This document shows positions 1-8,411 of a stretch of 64,000 bases of DNA, piece after piece; the first letter of the stretch is position 1; each line of letters starts with the position of its first letter. Location: the NCBI GenBank assembly GCA_044867925.1, contig JBIOVV010000017.1, positions 1 through 64,000 on the forward strand, read 5' to 3'. Source of the DNA: VRUE01 sp044867925. GTDB taxonomy: Bacteria > Actinomycetota > Thermoleophilia > Solirubrobacterales > 70-9. A program made the position numbers and the translations under genes. The notes below the pieces were generated by a model. It searched no databases. It was not told where the DNA came from and saw only the letters and a program-made list of their open reading frames with translations.

Positions 1-7
1 TTGCGCC

Positions 8-1219
8 ATGACGAACTCCAGTCACAACAAATCAAGATCGCCGCAGGTCATCCGAGCCGAGCTTGTTTCCCGCCTGCGTGCCAAACGCCCGGAGATCGAG
101 AAGGCAATCTTTGCTCGTATCCGAGGCTTGGCTGAGCCGGTTGATGACTTTGACCCCACATATCTAGTTGGTGTTAAAGACGCTGTCGCTGCTGCGGTGA
201 ATTACAGTCTTTTGGCCATTGAGAAGGGCGGCGAATGGTCGGCCCCGATCCCTCTTGAGATAGCCGAACAAGCCAGACGATCGGCGCGTGATGACATCGG
301 CCTAGATGCCATTCTCCGCCGCTACGCTGCGGGTAATAAGTCGCTAGAGGAGTTCATTGTCACGGAGGCCGAGGGAATACCAAGCCAGATACTTTGCGAG
401 ATTCTCAAAGATCAAGGCCTCCAAGTAGATCGATTCATGGAATCCGTGTCAGCTGAATATATGAACGAGGTCGAGCGAGCGTCGCGATCCTCCGTCCAAC
501 GACAAACCGAGCAGGTGCTGCGTTTGCTGAAGAACAGCAGCTCCGCGCGGCCGGAGGAATTCGACTACGACTTCGAGGCTTGGCATGTGTGTCTGATTCT
601 CAGAGGTCCCAATGCCGAGCAGGGTGCCCGCTCGGTCACTAAGCACGGCAACCATCGATCATTGGTTGCAGTGCGAGACGCCGAAAACGTTTGGGTCTGG
701 TTGGGAGTGCCTCGGCCTTCCGCGGTCGTTGACATCGATCGGTTGGTATGCGATCACTTGGCGCCAGGTATTTCAGTTGCGATTGGGGAGCATCGAAGTG
801 GACTGGATGGGTGGCGCCGCACTCATCGAGAGGCTCAAATCGCACTACAGGTAGGGCTCTATCAGCCCGAACAACGCATCACCAAGTGTCGCGACGTCAT
901 CCTTGTTTCTGCGGCCATACGTGACCAGTCACTAGCGATGTCCCTAATCGAGACCTACCTCGCCCCCTTGGATGGAGCGCGGGGCTCCGGCCTCAGTCTT
1001 CGTCGGACCCTTCGAGCGTATTTCAATGCTCATCAAAATGTCGCGAGTGCGGCGCTATCTCTTGGGATCTCTCGCAAGACCGCTGAACGCCATCTTCAGC
1101 GGGTCGAAGAGAAGCTAGGTCAGCCTCTGGGTGCATGCAACGCCCAGCTGCAGGTTGCGCTTAAAGCAGAGGAATTGACTGCTTCTCCAGCCTGGATAGC
1201 CCAGCCGGACCGTGTTTAG
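8..1219 (+). CDS. PucR/CdaR-type transcriptional regulator
   Basis: A 403-residue cytoplasmic regulator. The last ~55 residues carry the PucR-type C-terminal helix-turn-helix (LRRTLRAYFNAHQNVASAAL, then SRKTAERHLQRVEEKLG). The middle, around residues 185-300, has the weakly conserved GGDEF-like fold usual in this family. The N-terminal helical part (LRRYAAGNKSLEEFI) resembles RsbRD-like sensory domains. PucR/CdaR proteins activate transcription in response to metabolites. The gene overlaps the phosphopantetheinyl transferase start by 8 bases, so the two are translationally coupled. Its place at the head of a biosynthetic cluster suggests a cluster-situated regulator; the ligand is unknown. 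Confidence 0.85.
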   Translation: MTNSSHNKSRSPQVIRAELVSRLRAKRPEIEKAIFARIRGLAEPVDDFDPTYLVGVKDAVAAAVNYSLLAIEKGGEWSAPIPLEIAEQARRSARDDIGLDAILRRYAAGNKSLEEFIVTEAEGIPSQILCEILKDQGLQVDRFMESVSAEYMNEVERASRSSVQRQTEQVLRLLKNSSSARPEEFDYDFEAWHVCLILRGPNAEQGARSVTKHGNHRSLVAVRDAENVWVWLGVPRPSAVVDIDRLVCDHLAPGISVAIGEHRSGLDGWRRTHREAQIALQVGLYQPEQRITKCRDVILVSAAIRDQSLAMSLIETYLAPLDGARGSGLSLRRTLRAYFNAHQNVASAALSLGISRKTAERHLQRVEEKLGQPLGACNAQLQVALKAEELTASPAWIAQPDRV

Positions 1220-1868
1220 TCCGCTGTTTCCAGCCGGCATCGCGGTGGTCGGCACGGAAGGTGATTTAGTGACGCGACTCTTTCCGGAAGAGGAGCGCGC
1301 GATTGAAGGCGCCCTCGAGAGCCGAAGGCGAGAGTTCATGACGGGTCGGTCGTGTGCCCGGAGCGCGCTTAGCCGGCTCGGTCAGCGAGCTCAGCCGCTG
1401 CCAGTGAGACACAACGGTGAACCTCGGTGGCCACCTGGGATCGTCGGAAGCATCTCTCATTGTGACGGCTATCGAGTAGCCGCGGTGGGCTTCGCACAAG
1501 CGTTCGCGTCAATTGGAGTCGATGTTGAGCAGAATGGGCCGTTGCCAGCGGGTGTTCTCGAGGCTATTGCGTCACCCGAAGAGCGCGAGTGGGTGCGACG
1601 GTCACTGGATCGTGAGGCGGGTATTTGCTGGGACCGTCTTCTCTTCAGCATCAAGGAGGCGGTCTACAAGGCCTTCCTGCCGGATGCGATGCAGACGCTC
1701 AGTTTCCACGACGGTGCGGTGGAGATCGATCCAAGATGTCGAGGATTTTCCTTCCGGCTGAATAGCACGGACATCCAAGCCTGGGGCGTTAGAGGCTCGG
1801 CCGTCAAGGGTAGGTGGCTATGCAACCACGGGTTCATTGGCGCAGCGGTGGTCACGCCGGCGGCCTAA
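1212..1868 (+). CDS. 4'-phosphopantetheinyl transferase (EntD/Sfp-like)
   Basis: Transfers the phosphopantetheine arm of CoA to a serine of carrier proteins. Diagnostic motifs are GVDVE (residues 102-106, Mg2+-binding acids) and FSIKEAVYKAF (~145-155, catalytic Glu and Lys), with the upstream SISHC motif typical of the EntD/PcpS subclass. At 218 residues it is normal for the family. It starts with GTG at 1212 inside the end of the PucR gene. The likely client is the lone acyl carrier protein at 14583-14867, which has the GFDSL attachment site. Presence of this enzyme is strong evidence that the surrounding genes make a carrier-protein-dependent product. Confidence 0.93.
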   Translation: MFSPLFPAGIAVVGTEGDLVTRLFPEEERAIEGALESRRREFMTGRSCARSALSRLGQRAQPLPVRHNGEPRWPPGIVGSISHCDGYRVAAVGFAQAFASIGVDVEQNGPLPAGVLEAIASPEEREWVRRSLDREAGICWDRLLFSIKEAVYKAFLPDAMQTLSFHDGAVEIDPRCRGFSFRLNSTDIQAWGVRGSAVKGRWLCNHGFIGAAVVTPAA

Positions 1869-1962
1869 TCGGAGGGAATCTTTCGCCAGCTAAAGCGATG
1901 GAGGCGGATCAAATCGGATCCGGGGAACTTCGCTGTGTCCGCTGTCGCAGATTGCCCCAAAG

Positions 1963-1981
1963 TGCCCCACTAATAGGGGCA
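1963..1981. promoter_or_regulatory. short hairpin upstream of the LmbU-type gene
   Basis: TGCCCC, seven bases, then GGGGCA form a 6-bp inverted repeat 45 bases upstream of the LmbU-type start in a 157-base intergenic gap. It is placed where an operator or a weak terminator for the upstream pair could sit. There is no T-run, so operator and terminator cannot be told apart. Confidence 0.25.
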
Positions 1982-2025
1982 TATTGGCGCACAAAAAATC
2001 GCTAGCGTAGCCATAAAATCTCAAC

Positions 2026-2559
2026 ATGGTTGGGGCAGAGGGAGGGGCAGCGACGCTGGCGCCTGCGCGTTCTGGAAATGCGCAATCTGGTGCGGCTGGC
2101 ACGGTGACCGCCTGGACACCCAGCAGCAAAATGGATGTCGTTGCCTGGGTTCGAGTTGGCGCTCGCTTGGGAGCCATGACGCGATGCAGTCAGTGGCTCC
2201 TAGGGGACTGGATACGTTATGGAACCTCGCGCTGGGGCGAAAAGTACAGCGAGGCGGCGCGAATCACCGGCTACGACATTCAGAGTCTGCGCAATATCGC
2301 CTATGTCGCCGGGGCGATCGAGCCATACCGACGTCGGGACAATCTGACTTGGAGTCACCATGCGGAGGTCTGCGCTCTAGAGACGGAGGAGCAGGACAGA
2401 TGGCTTGACGTTGCGGAGGCTCAACGAATGTCTGTGGCTGATCTGCGTATGGAGTTGCGGGGCTCGCGGCAGGGGAAGGATTCCGAATCGGCGAAGGAGT
2501 CCACGAAAATAGTGACCTGTCCGGAGTGTGCTCACAAGTTCGAGGCACCCCGTGCGTGA
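2026..2559 (+). CDS. LmbU-family transcriptional regulator
   Basis: A 177-residue protein that fits the LmbU/NovE family of antibiotic-cluster activators. It shows the block SQWLLGDWIRYGTSRWGEKY, then AARITGYDIQSLRNIAYVA, the RRRDNLTWSHHAEV block, and EEQDRWLDVAEAQRMSVADL, all in the family order. Family members act as cluster-situated DNA-binding regulators (for example lincomycin LmbU). The C-terminus adds CPECAHKF, one CxxC half of a zinc knuckle, which I do not recall as a usual LmbU feature. No good Shine-Dalgarno precedes the ATG at 2026, so a later start is possible. It heads a co-directional run into the SDR, cyclohydrolase and kinase genes. Confidence 0.82.
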   Translation: MVGAEGGAATLAPARSGNAQSGAAGTVTAWTPSSKMDVVAWVRVGARLGAMTRCSQWLLGDWIRYGTSRWGEKYSEAARITGYDIQSLRNIAYVAGAIEPYRRRDNLTWSHHAEVCALETEEQDRWLDVAEAQRMSVADLRMELRGSRQGKDSESAKESTKIVTCPECAHKFEAPRA

Positions 2560-2586
2560 GATGTCCTTCTGCCGATCCATCTCGCG

Positions 2587-3306
2587 ATGAGCGCAGCGGT
2601 TGACGACGGTAGCTGGGGGATCGTCACTGGGGCGGCAGGTTCGATCGGCGGCTCTCTATGCCAATCTCTTCGCGCCCGGAGTGTTCGCGTCGCCGGTCTA
2701 GATCTCCAGCGAAGCGGGGTGATCGGAGATCTAGTCCGTGAACCCGTGGATATAAGCGACTATGACGGCGTTGAGCGCATTGTTGGAGAGCTCGTGGAGT
2801 CGCTAGGTCCACCCGACCTGATGGCCCACGTCGCCGGCGTCTATCCGCTAAAGGCAATTGCTGCCATGGACAATGAGGTGGCCGAAAAGGTTCTGGCGGT
2901 CAACCTCCTCAGCGCAGTGCATCTCTCTCGTCTTGTGGTGCCCTCCATGGAAGAGCGGGGGAGGGGCCGGCTGCTCTTTATGGCAAGTCAGGCAGGTGCC
3001 ACAGGGGGAACGGACGCTGTATACGCATCGTCGAAGGCAGCGCTCGTCGCCTTGGGGAAGTCGCTCGCAAGAGAGCATGGCCACGCGGGTCTCAGAGTGA
3101 ACATGGTGAGTCCTGGTCCGGTTGATTCGTCGATGGCGACTGTCATGCCGCGTGGGCGCCGGGAATACTACGAGGGCGTGATTCCAATAGGGAGGTTTAC
3201 CCAGCCCAAAGAGGTTGCAGAACTTGCCGCCTTTGTACTGCTGGATGCTCCGGATGCTCTCAACGGAGCAACGATTGATATCGACGGAGGGCTCGTGCGT
3301 CGATGA
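2587..3306 (+). CDS. SDR-family NAD(P)-dependent oxidoreductase
   Basis: A 239-residue classical short-chain dehydrogenase/reductase. It has the nucleotide-binding TGAAGSIGG motif near residue 15, an HVAG segment in place of NNAG, a catalytic serine in FMASQAG followed twelve residues later by YASSK, and the C-terminal IDIDGG motif. It should oxidise or reduce a small alcohol or ketone in the cytoplasm; the substrate cannot be read from the sequence. The stop overlaps the next ATG (ATGA, 3303-3306), so it is translationally coupled to the GTP cyclohydrolase II-like gene and probably acts in the same pathway. Confidence 0.88.
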   Translation: MSAAVDDGSWGIVTGAAGSIGGSLCQSLRARSVRVAGLDLQRSGVIGDLVREPVDISDYDGVERIVGELVESLGPPDLMAHVAGVYPLKAIAAMDNEVAEKVLAVNLLSAVHLSRLVVPSMEERGRGRLLFMASQAGATGGTDAVYASSKAALVALGKSLAREHGHAGLRVNMVSPGPVDSSMATVMPRGRREYYEGVIPIGRFTQPKEVAELAAFVLLDAPDALNGATIDIDGGLVRR

Positions 3307-3947
3307 CCAGCTATTCCCAGGTTCTAGACCACTCTCCACCGGTGGCCGTCCGAAATGTGCTCGGAGAATTCCAAATGCGCAGCTATCTCGTCAGGCACGG
3401 CGCCTCGGCGAATACGGTTCTGACTCTGAGTGGCACCGCCGACATCCATGATGGCTGCCTGGTTCGACTCAATTCAGCCTGCTTGTCAGGAGAGGTGTTT
3501 GGTTGCGACCGCTGTGACTGTAGTTGGCAGCTATGGGAGTCGCTTCGGTTGATCGGCGAGGACGGCAACGGGGTTCTCATCTATCTGGCGGATCAAGACG
3601 GCCGAGGCGCGGGCCCGCACGCTAAGACGATGTCGTATGCGGTCCAGGACGATCATGCCGTTTCGACAGCCGAGGCGTTTGATCACATTGGGCTTGCTCG
3701 CGATCTACGCTCATACGATGGTGCAATCGCTGTTCTAAAGCATCTGCAGCTCACCCGGGTGCGCCTGCTAACGAACAATCCTGAGAAGGTGGCGAAAATC
3801 GAAGAGGCTGGAATTGGCGTCGACCGCCAGGGGCTGGTGACCAGTGATGAGCGCTACCACACCTACCTTGAGGGGAAGCGGCACGCGTTTGGCCACTGGA
3901 TTGAGTCGGTGACCCCGGCGGCTCCCCACGCAGGGGAGATCTCTTGA
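3303..3947 (+). CDS. GTP cyclohydrolase II-like protein (RibA-type)
   Basis: A 214-residue homologue of GTP cyclohydrolase II, which opens the GTP imidazole ring to give formate, pyrophosphate and a diaminopyrimidinone ribosyl phosphate. The zinc ligands are present as Cys60, Cys71 and Cys73 with the canonical spacing (CLSGEVFGCDRCDC). Tyr112 (SYAVQD), Asp134 and Arg136 (ARDLRSY) and RLLTNNP also match. It departs from housekeeping RibA at DQDGRGAG, where QEGRGIG is usual, and has no fused RibB domain. No other riboflavin gene is nearby. I infer recruitment to special metabolism, but a true RibA activity is not excluded. Confidence 0.85.
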   Translation: MTSYSQVLDHSPPVAVRNVLGEFQMRSYLVRHGASANTVLTLSGTADIHDGCLVRLNSACLSGEVFGCDRCDCSWQLWESLRLIGEDGNGVLIYLADQDGRGAGPHAKTMSYAVQDDHAVSTAEAFDHIGLARDLRSYDGAIAVLKHLQLTRVRLLTNNPEKVAKIEEAGIGVDRQGLVTSDERYHTYLEGKRHAFGHWIESVTPAAPHAGEIS

Positions 3948-3957
3948 GAAGCGTCCG

Positions 3958-4566
3958 ATGAAGCCTCGGGGCCGTCTCATCGTTATATGCGGCATCGATG
4001 GGTCGGGGAAGAGCACGCAAGAGCAAATCCTTGCCGAAGCAATGCGTGCTTCTGGTCAGGACGTCACGTGTACGCGCCAACCTTCGGACTGGTATCGCAA
4101 CCTGCCGGAGGTGCGCGCCTATCTTGATTCTGGAGCGAGTCCGTTGAGTCCAAGCACTATTGCGCTACTCGCCGCCGCTGATCGGATGATGCATATTGAG
4201 ACGGTTGTTGAGCCGGCGCTGGTGAGCGGCACGCACGTGATCTGCAACCGGTACGTGTACTCGAGCTACGGATACTTCCATGCACGAGGCGTTGATCGAG
4301 GGTTTGTCACGGACATCAACAGTGCGGTGCCAAAACCAACTCTAGGCATCTTCCTGAAGACGGATCCCTTAGTTGCCGTAAGACGGGTGATGGAGCGCGG
4401 TGAGCCCAGGAAGTTTGAGGAGAAGAGTGCCGCCTATCTCAAGAGGGTGCAGGACGAGATGTTGCGGACCTGGCCAGAGGAACTTCTCGTCGTGGATGGA
4501 GCCCAATCTGTCAGGGAGATCGCGTCGGAGATTGAGTCATATGTCTTGCCCAGGCTCCAGGCGTGA
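3958..4566 (+). CDS. thymidylate kinase-like nucleoside monophosphate kinase
   Basis: A 202-residue P-loop kinase of the dTMP kinase family. The Walker A loop is GIDGSGKST (residues 12-20), followed by TRQP where the family has REP. The DRY motif of thymidylate kinases appears as NRY (97-99), then SSYGYF. These changes in the nucleobase and phosphate-binding motifs suggest a non-canonical nucleotide or another phosphorylated substrate, although dTMP kinase activity remains possible. The gene follows the cyclohydrolase II-like gene by 10 bases in the same direction, which supports a shared pathway acting on a nucleotide-derived intermediate. Confidence 0.8.
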   Translation: MKPRGRLIVICGIDGSGKSTQEQILAEAMRASGQDVTCTRQPSDWYRNLPEVRAYLDSGASPLSPSTIALLAAADRMMHIETVVEPALVSGTHVICNRYVYSSYGYFHARGVDRGFVTDINSAVPKPTLGIFLKTDPLVAVRRVMERGEPRKFEEKSAAYLKRVQDEMLRTWPEELLVVDGAQSVREIASEIESYVLPRLQA

Positions 4567-4632
4567 GGTCGACGTCCAGAGGGTGAGCTAGTTGGCACGG
4601 TCCCTGAGGGTCAGCGGGGTCAGAGGCGCCTG

Positions 4633-5565
4633 TCAGACCGGTGTACGGCGTGCGGATGCAGCCTCCGTCACGCTTGTGACCATCCGAGAAACGTTTCCGC
4701 GTACTCGCTCGTCGAACTCGGTCTGACTCAAGTCAAGTCCTCCGAAGGCGTACGTAATGCTGCGCGAGGCGTTGACGACGGCGCCTTGCCCATCCGCATT
4801 GAAGTTCACTGCTGCATCCTCCGCTGTTCCGCCTTGGGCGCCGTAGCCAGGCACCAGAATGATCGCGGCCGGCATCAGGCTGCGGAGCGTTTCTGCCTCG
4901 GAGGGGAAGGTGGCGCCCACCACGGCGCCGACGGAGCTGTAGCCGCTTTGTCCGACGAGGGTTTTGCCCAGATCGTCAACGAGCCCTGCGAGGTGCGTCG
5001 AGGTAGTCCCTCCGGTCCGCATTGGCTGGTCCTGTACATCGCTCGAGCCAGGATTTGAGGTCTTAACAAGGATGAATATGCCCTTGCCGTGCTCAGCGCA
5101 TGCAGCGACGAAGGGTTCAAGGCTGTCGCGGCCAAGGAAGGGGGAGACCGTAACGCAGTCAACGGCAAAGGCGGGAATGCGACGGCCAAATATGGGCGTG
5201 CCCGCGAGGAAGGCATTTGCATAAGCCTCGGCCGTAGAGTCGATGTCGTTCCTCTTTGCGTCGACTAGAACAAGCAAGCCTGCGGAGCGAGCGATCTCGA
5301 TCGTGTCCATGAACGCACGCATGCCCGAAAGGCCGTATTGCTCGTAGAAGGCCACTTGGAGCTTGACGGCAGGAACCGTGTCGGCCACCAGCCCAATAAT
5401 GCGCTCGTGGAAGGCCCTAATCGCATCACCGATCTCACTTTGATCACTGCTTACCTGAAGTTTGCCGGTGATGAAATCTGGCATCGATTCTATGCGTGGG
5501 TCGAGTCCCACAACGCACGGATTGCCCTTGCGTTTGATCGCTGCCACCATGCGATCCGCAAACAT
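4633..5565 (-). CDS. pyrF: orotidine 5'-phosphate decarboxylase, type 2
   Basis: A 310-residue cytoplasmic enzyme that makes UMP from OMP. The catalytic Lys/Asp set is visible in VLVDAKRNDIDSTAEAYA; VGLDPR near the N-terminus, the central VKLQVAFYEQYG and VPGYGAQGG near the C-terminus match the type 2 OMPDC family. I chose ATG 5565 because GGAGAGG lies eight bases upstream and the family starts at about MFADRM; an upstream in-frame ATG at 5679 would add 38 unlike residues. No other pyrimidine genes are next to it. In this cluster it may be an extra copy serving a nucleotide branch, or simply the chromosomal gene. Confidence 0.9.
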   Translation of the reverse strand: MFADRMVAAIKRKGNPCVVGLDPRIESMPDFITGKLQVSSDQSEIGDAIRAFHERIIGLVADTVPAVKLQVAFYEQYGLSGMRAFMDTIEIARSAGLLVLVDAKRNDIDSTAEAYANAFLAGTPIFGRRIPAFAVDCVTVSPFLGRDSLEPFVAACAEHGKGIFILVKTSNPGSSDVQDQPMRTGGTTSTHLAGLVDDLGKTLVGQSGYSSVGAVVGATFPSEAETLRSLMPAAIILVPGYGAQGGTAEDAAVNFNADGQGAVVNASRSITYAFGGLDLSQTEFDERVRGNVSRMVTSVTEAASARRTPV

Positions 5566-5678
5566 GCTCACTGCCTCTCCCTCCAGTCCACTTGCACTCG
5601 CTCCCTTCAGTTGGGGTACGCCACCGATTCGGGAGAATTGTAGTTGCGAGGCTCCTGGGTTGTCCCGGGGGTCCGCCA

Positions 5679-8411
5679 ATGGCTGAGCCAGGCGTCGCTC
5701 ACGAGGCCACCGTTGGCGTGCTTACCGCAGAAAGCTCGGACTCGACGGTCCAGGAGTTGGCTGGCGGCAAGGCACAAGGCCTTTACAGACTCGCCGCCCA
5801 AGCCGTACCGGTGCCTCCCTGGGCAGCTGTCACCACCGAGGCACTCCGTGACTTCCTTGCTGCCTCTGGCTTGGATATCGCTATCGGAAGTGAGTTGGAA
5901 GACCTAACGAGCGAGGCAGATGACGAGGCGGTGAAGGGTGCCGCGGAGACGATTAGCGGCTTGATTCTTGAAGCCAAGTCCACCCCGGAGGTAGAGGCTG
6001 CTCTTGTAGCTGCTTATGCCCTGGTGGGCGAAGGACCGGTCGCTGTTCGCTCGTCAGCGGTAGGCGAGGATAGTGGCCAATTTTCGTTTGCTGGCCAGCA
6101 TGCGACGGAGCTAAACGTGATCGGCATAGCCGCGATCGCCGATGGTGTGCGGAAGTGCTGGGCCTCTGCTTGGTCGGCGGAGGCACTGCGTTACCGCCTG
6201 ATGAACGATCTGCCTGTCCAAGGAATCGAAATGGCGGTCGTGATCCAAAGGATGGTTTCTGCAGATAAGAGCGGCGTCTTGTTCACGCTCAATCCAGCAA
6301 CCCACAACAACGACGAGTTCGTTGTTAGTGCGGCCTACGGCCTCGGTGAGGCAGTAGTTTCGGGTGCCGTCGACCCAGACACCGTCGTGCTGGCACGAAC
6401 TAGTGGGGCAGTGCTGCAAGAAACCCTTGGCGCAAAGGAGCAGCGAATCGACCCGCTGCCCGAGGGGGGTTGCGAGATCCGCGTGGTCTCTTCGGGGGAC
6501 CAATCCACGCCCGTGCTTTCGGCGTCGGAGGTGGACGCGCTGCACCAAGTGGGGGCGACGCTGGAGCAGCTGATGGGGGGTCCACAGGATGTCGAGTGGG
6601 CGATCGCGGAGGGCAAGCTTTGGATACTGCAGAGCCGTCCGATTACAGGGGCCCCTCGGCAGGGTGGTCAAGTCCGAATCTGGGATAACTCAAACATCAT
6701 TGAGAGCTATGGGGAGGTCGTTGCCCCGTTGACGTTCTCTTTCGCTCGCCATCTCTATCACGGCGTCTTTCGGGGGCATTGCGAACTTCTCGGAGTGCCC
6801 GACCGGCAGCTAGATGAGATGGATGTGTGGCTCCAACAACTGCTCGGATACTTCGATGGTCGGGTGTACTACAACCTATTGAACTGGTACCGGATAGTCG
6901 GGCTTTCTCCGTTCTCCTCGATTAACCGGCGCGTGCTTGAGATATCGATGGGAGTAGAACCGCTCGATAAGGAGATCGCCTCCCAGCAGCAACCGTTTGT
7001 CTTCCGAAATCGGTTGGAAAAGACCATCGTTAGGACTCGGGTCAATCTCCGATTCTTCTGGTATTTCGCCACGATCCACCGCATGGTCAAAGACTTCGTG
7101 AATCACTTCTATCGCGTCTATGGCGAGTTCGATGCGATGGAGTACAGCGGACGTGAAGCGCACGAGCTCTATGCGCTTTTCGTTGAAATGGAGAAACGTC
7201 TGCTGGCGCGATGGGGACGTATCAACATGCTCGAAACATCGATCGGACTCTCATTCGGAGTGTTCTACGGGCTTACCCAGCGCTGGCTTCCAGAGGCGCC
7301 TGATTGGTTCCTCTACGAGGCGGTCAAAACGGCGTCGGATGTCGAATCTATTCAGCCGTTGCGTCGCCTCGACGAAATCGCTGAAGCGGTCGTCGCAAAT
7401 CCCGCCTTGCGGGAGGAAGTGCGCTCGTTGCCGGCTGGGGTCCTTGATGATGCTCTTCGGACGGCGGAAGAGCCATCGACCCGATCCTTGGTGGAGAAAA
7501 TTGACTCCTATCTCGATGAGTTCGGTTATCGCAGCGCTAACGAGCTGAAGCTTGAGGAGCCGGATCTACGGGAGGACCCCGCCTCGTTCTTTACGCTCTT
7601 GAAGAGTGCTGTCGGTCGACTCGAGGCGGGCGAGGTCATGGTGGCTGAGGATCGACCCACCGCTGACGCCTACCTCGCAGAACACCTCCGCGGATGGCGC
7701 CGGCGCGTATACGGGCTGTTGCGGCGTCGGGTTCAGCGGTGTCTCACTGAGCGGGAGCAGGTTCGATTTTGCCGAACGCGGATCTTTGGTCTCTCACGGC
7801 GGATGTTTCGGGCCGCCGGGGAAGACCTAGCGCGTATTGGAGCGCTGGAGGAGCCGGGTGACATCTTCTATCTACGCCTAGAAGAGCTTCGTGGCTGCTC
7901 CGAGGGCACAATCGCCCACCGCGAACTGGGGCCACTTGTGGCCCTGCGAAAGGAGCAAGAGCGCGCCAATCGTCAGCGCGAGCTGCCCCAACGGTTCGTC
8001 ACGAGGGGCGGTATCTATTGGGATGCATTGGACCGTGCCTGGGCAGAGGCGTTTAGGAAGGAAGATCCGGTTGACGGAAAGTTGCGTGGAACGCCGTGTA
8101 GCCCGGGGATGGTTCGTGGTAAGGCGCGGGTCCTCGAGCGGCCGGAAGATGTCGCCGGCGATGTCCTGGTTGCGTATCGCACCGATCCTGGCTGGGTGAA
8201 CGTCTTGCGTTCAGCGTCAGCGCTCCTGATCGAGCGCGGCAGTCCGTTGACCCACGTAGCGATTGTGGCGCGAGAGCTAGGAATCCCCACGATCGTTCAG
8301 ATCCCCGGGCTCACCCGACAGGTCCGCAGCGGAATGGAAGTAATCGTCGACGGCGGAACTGGCGCGATAGAGCTGTCTGGCATTGAGGGCGAGCAAGCGA
8401 ATGAAAAATAG
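5679..8411 (+). CDS. ATP-grasp/phosphohistidine enzyme (PigC / rifampin phosphotransferase layout)
   Basis: A 910-residue protein. The N-terminal ~330 residues are a PPDK/PEP-synthase ATP-binding domain (GGKAQGL, AVRSSAVGED, AYGLGEAVVSG, DVEWAI, LQSRPI). A long helical middle part of ~480 residues follows, then a C-terminal swivelling domain with the phospho-acceptor His859 in SPLTHVAIVARELGIPT. The PEP-binding TIM barrel of real PEP synthase is absent. This order is that of rifampin phosphotransferase and the prodigiosin/tambjamine condensing enzymes (PigC, TamQ). It therefore probably uses ATP and phospho-His to phosphorylate or condense a cluster metabolite. ATG 5679 is preferred to the in-frame TTG at 5592. 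It is divergent from pyrF and overlaps the next gene by 11 bases. Confidence 0.85.
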   Translation: MAEPGVAHEATVGVLTAESSDSTVQELAGGKAQGLYRLAAQAVPVPPWAAVTTEALRDFLAASGLDIAIGSELEDLTSEADDEAVKGAAETISGLILEAKSTPEVEAALVAAYALVGEGPVAVRSSAVGEDSGQFSFAGQHATELNVIGIAAIADGVRKCWASAWSAEALRYRLMNDLPVQGIEMAVVIQRMVSADKSGVLFTLNPATHNNDEFVVSAAYGLGEAVVSGAVDPDTVVLARTSGAVLQETLGAKEQRIDPLPEGGCEIRVVSSGDQSTPVLSASEVDALHQVGATLEQLMGGPQDVEWAIAEGKLWILQSRPITGAPRQGGQVRIWDNSNIIESYGEVVAPLTFSFARHLYHGVFRGHCELLGVPDRQLDEMDVWLQQLLGYFDGRVYYNLLNWYRIVGLSPFSSINRRVLEISMGVEPLDKEIASQQQPFVFRNRLEKTIVRTRVNLRFFWYFATIHRMVKDFVNHFYRVYGEFDAMEYSGREAHELYALFVEMEKRLLARWGRINMLETSIGLSFGVFYGLTQRWLPEAPDWFLYEAVKTASDVESIQPLRRLDEIAEAVVANPALREEVRSLPAGVLDDALRTAEEPSTRSLVEKIDSYLDEFGYRSANELKLEEPDLREDPASFFTLLKSAVGRLEAGEVMVAEDRPTADAYLAEHLRGWRRRVYGLLRRRVQRCLTEREQVRFCRTRIFGLSRRMFRAAGEDLARIGALEEPGDIFYLRLEELRGCSEGTIAHRELGPLVALRKEQERANRQRELPQRFVTRGGIYWDALDRAWAEAFRKEDPVDGKLRGTPCSPGMVRGKARVLERPEDVAGDVLVAYRTDPGWVNVLRSASALLIERGSPLTHVAIVARELGIPTIVQIPGLTRQVRSGMEVIVDGGTGAIELSGIEGEQANEK

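Noticed and set aside
5679..8411. Housekeeping phosphoenolpyruvate synthase
   Set aside because: The phospho-His domain is at the C-terminus and the PEP-binding TIM barrel is missing; the layout is that of PigC or rifampin phosphotransferase.
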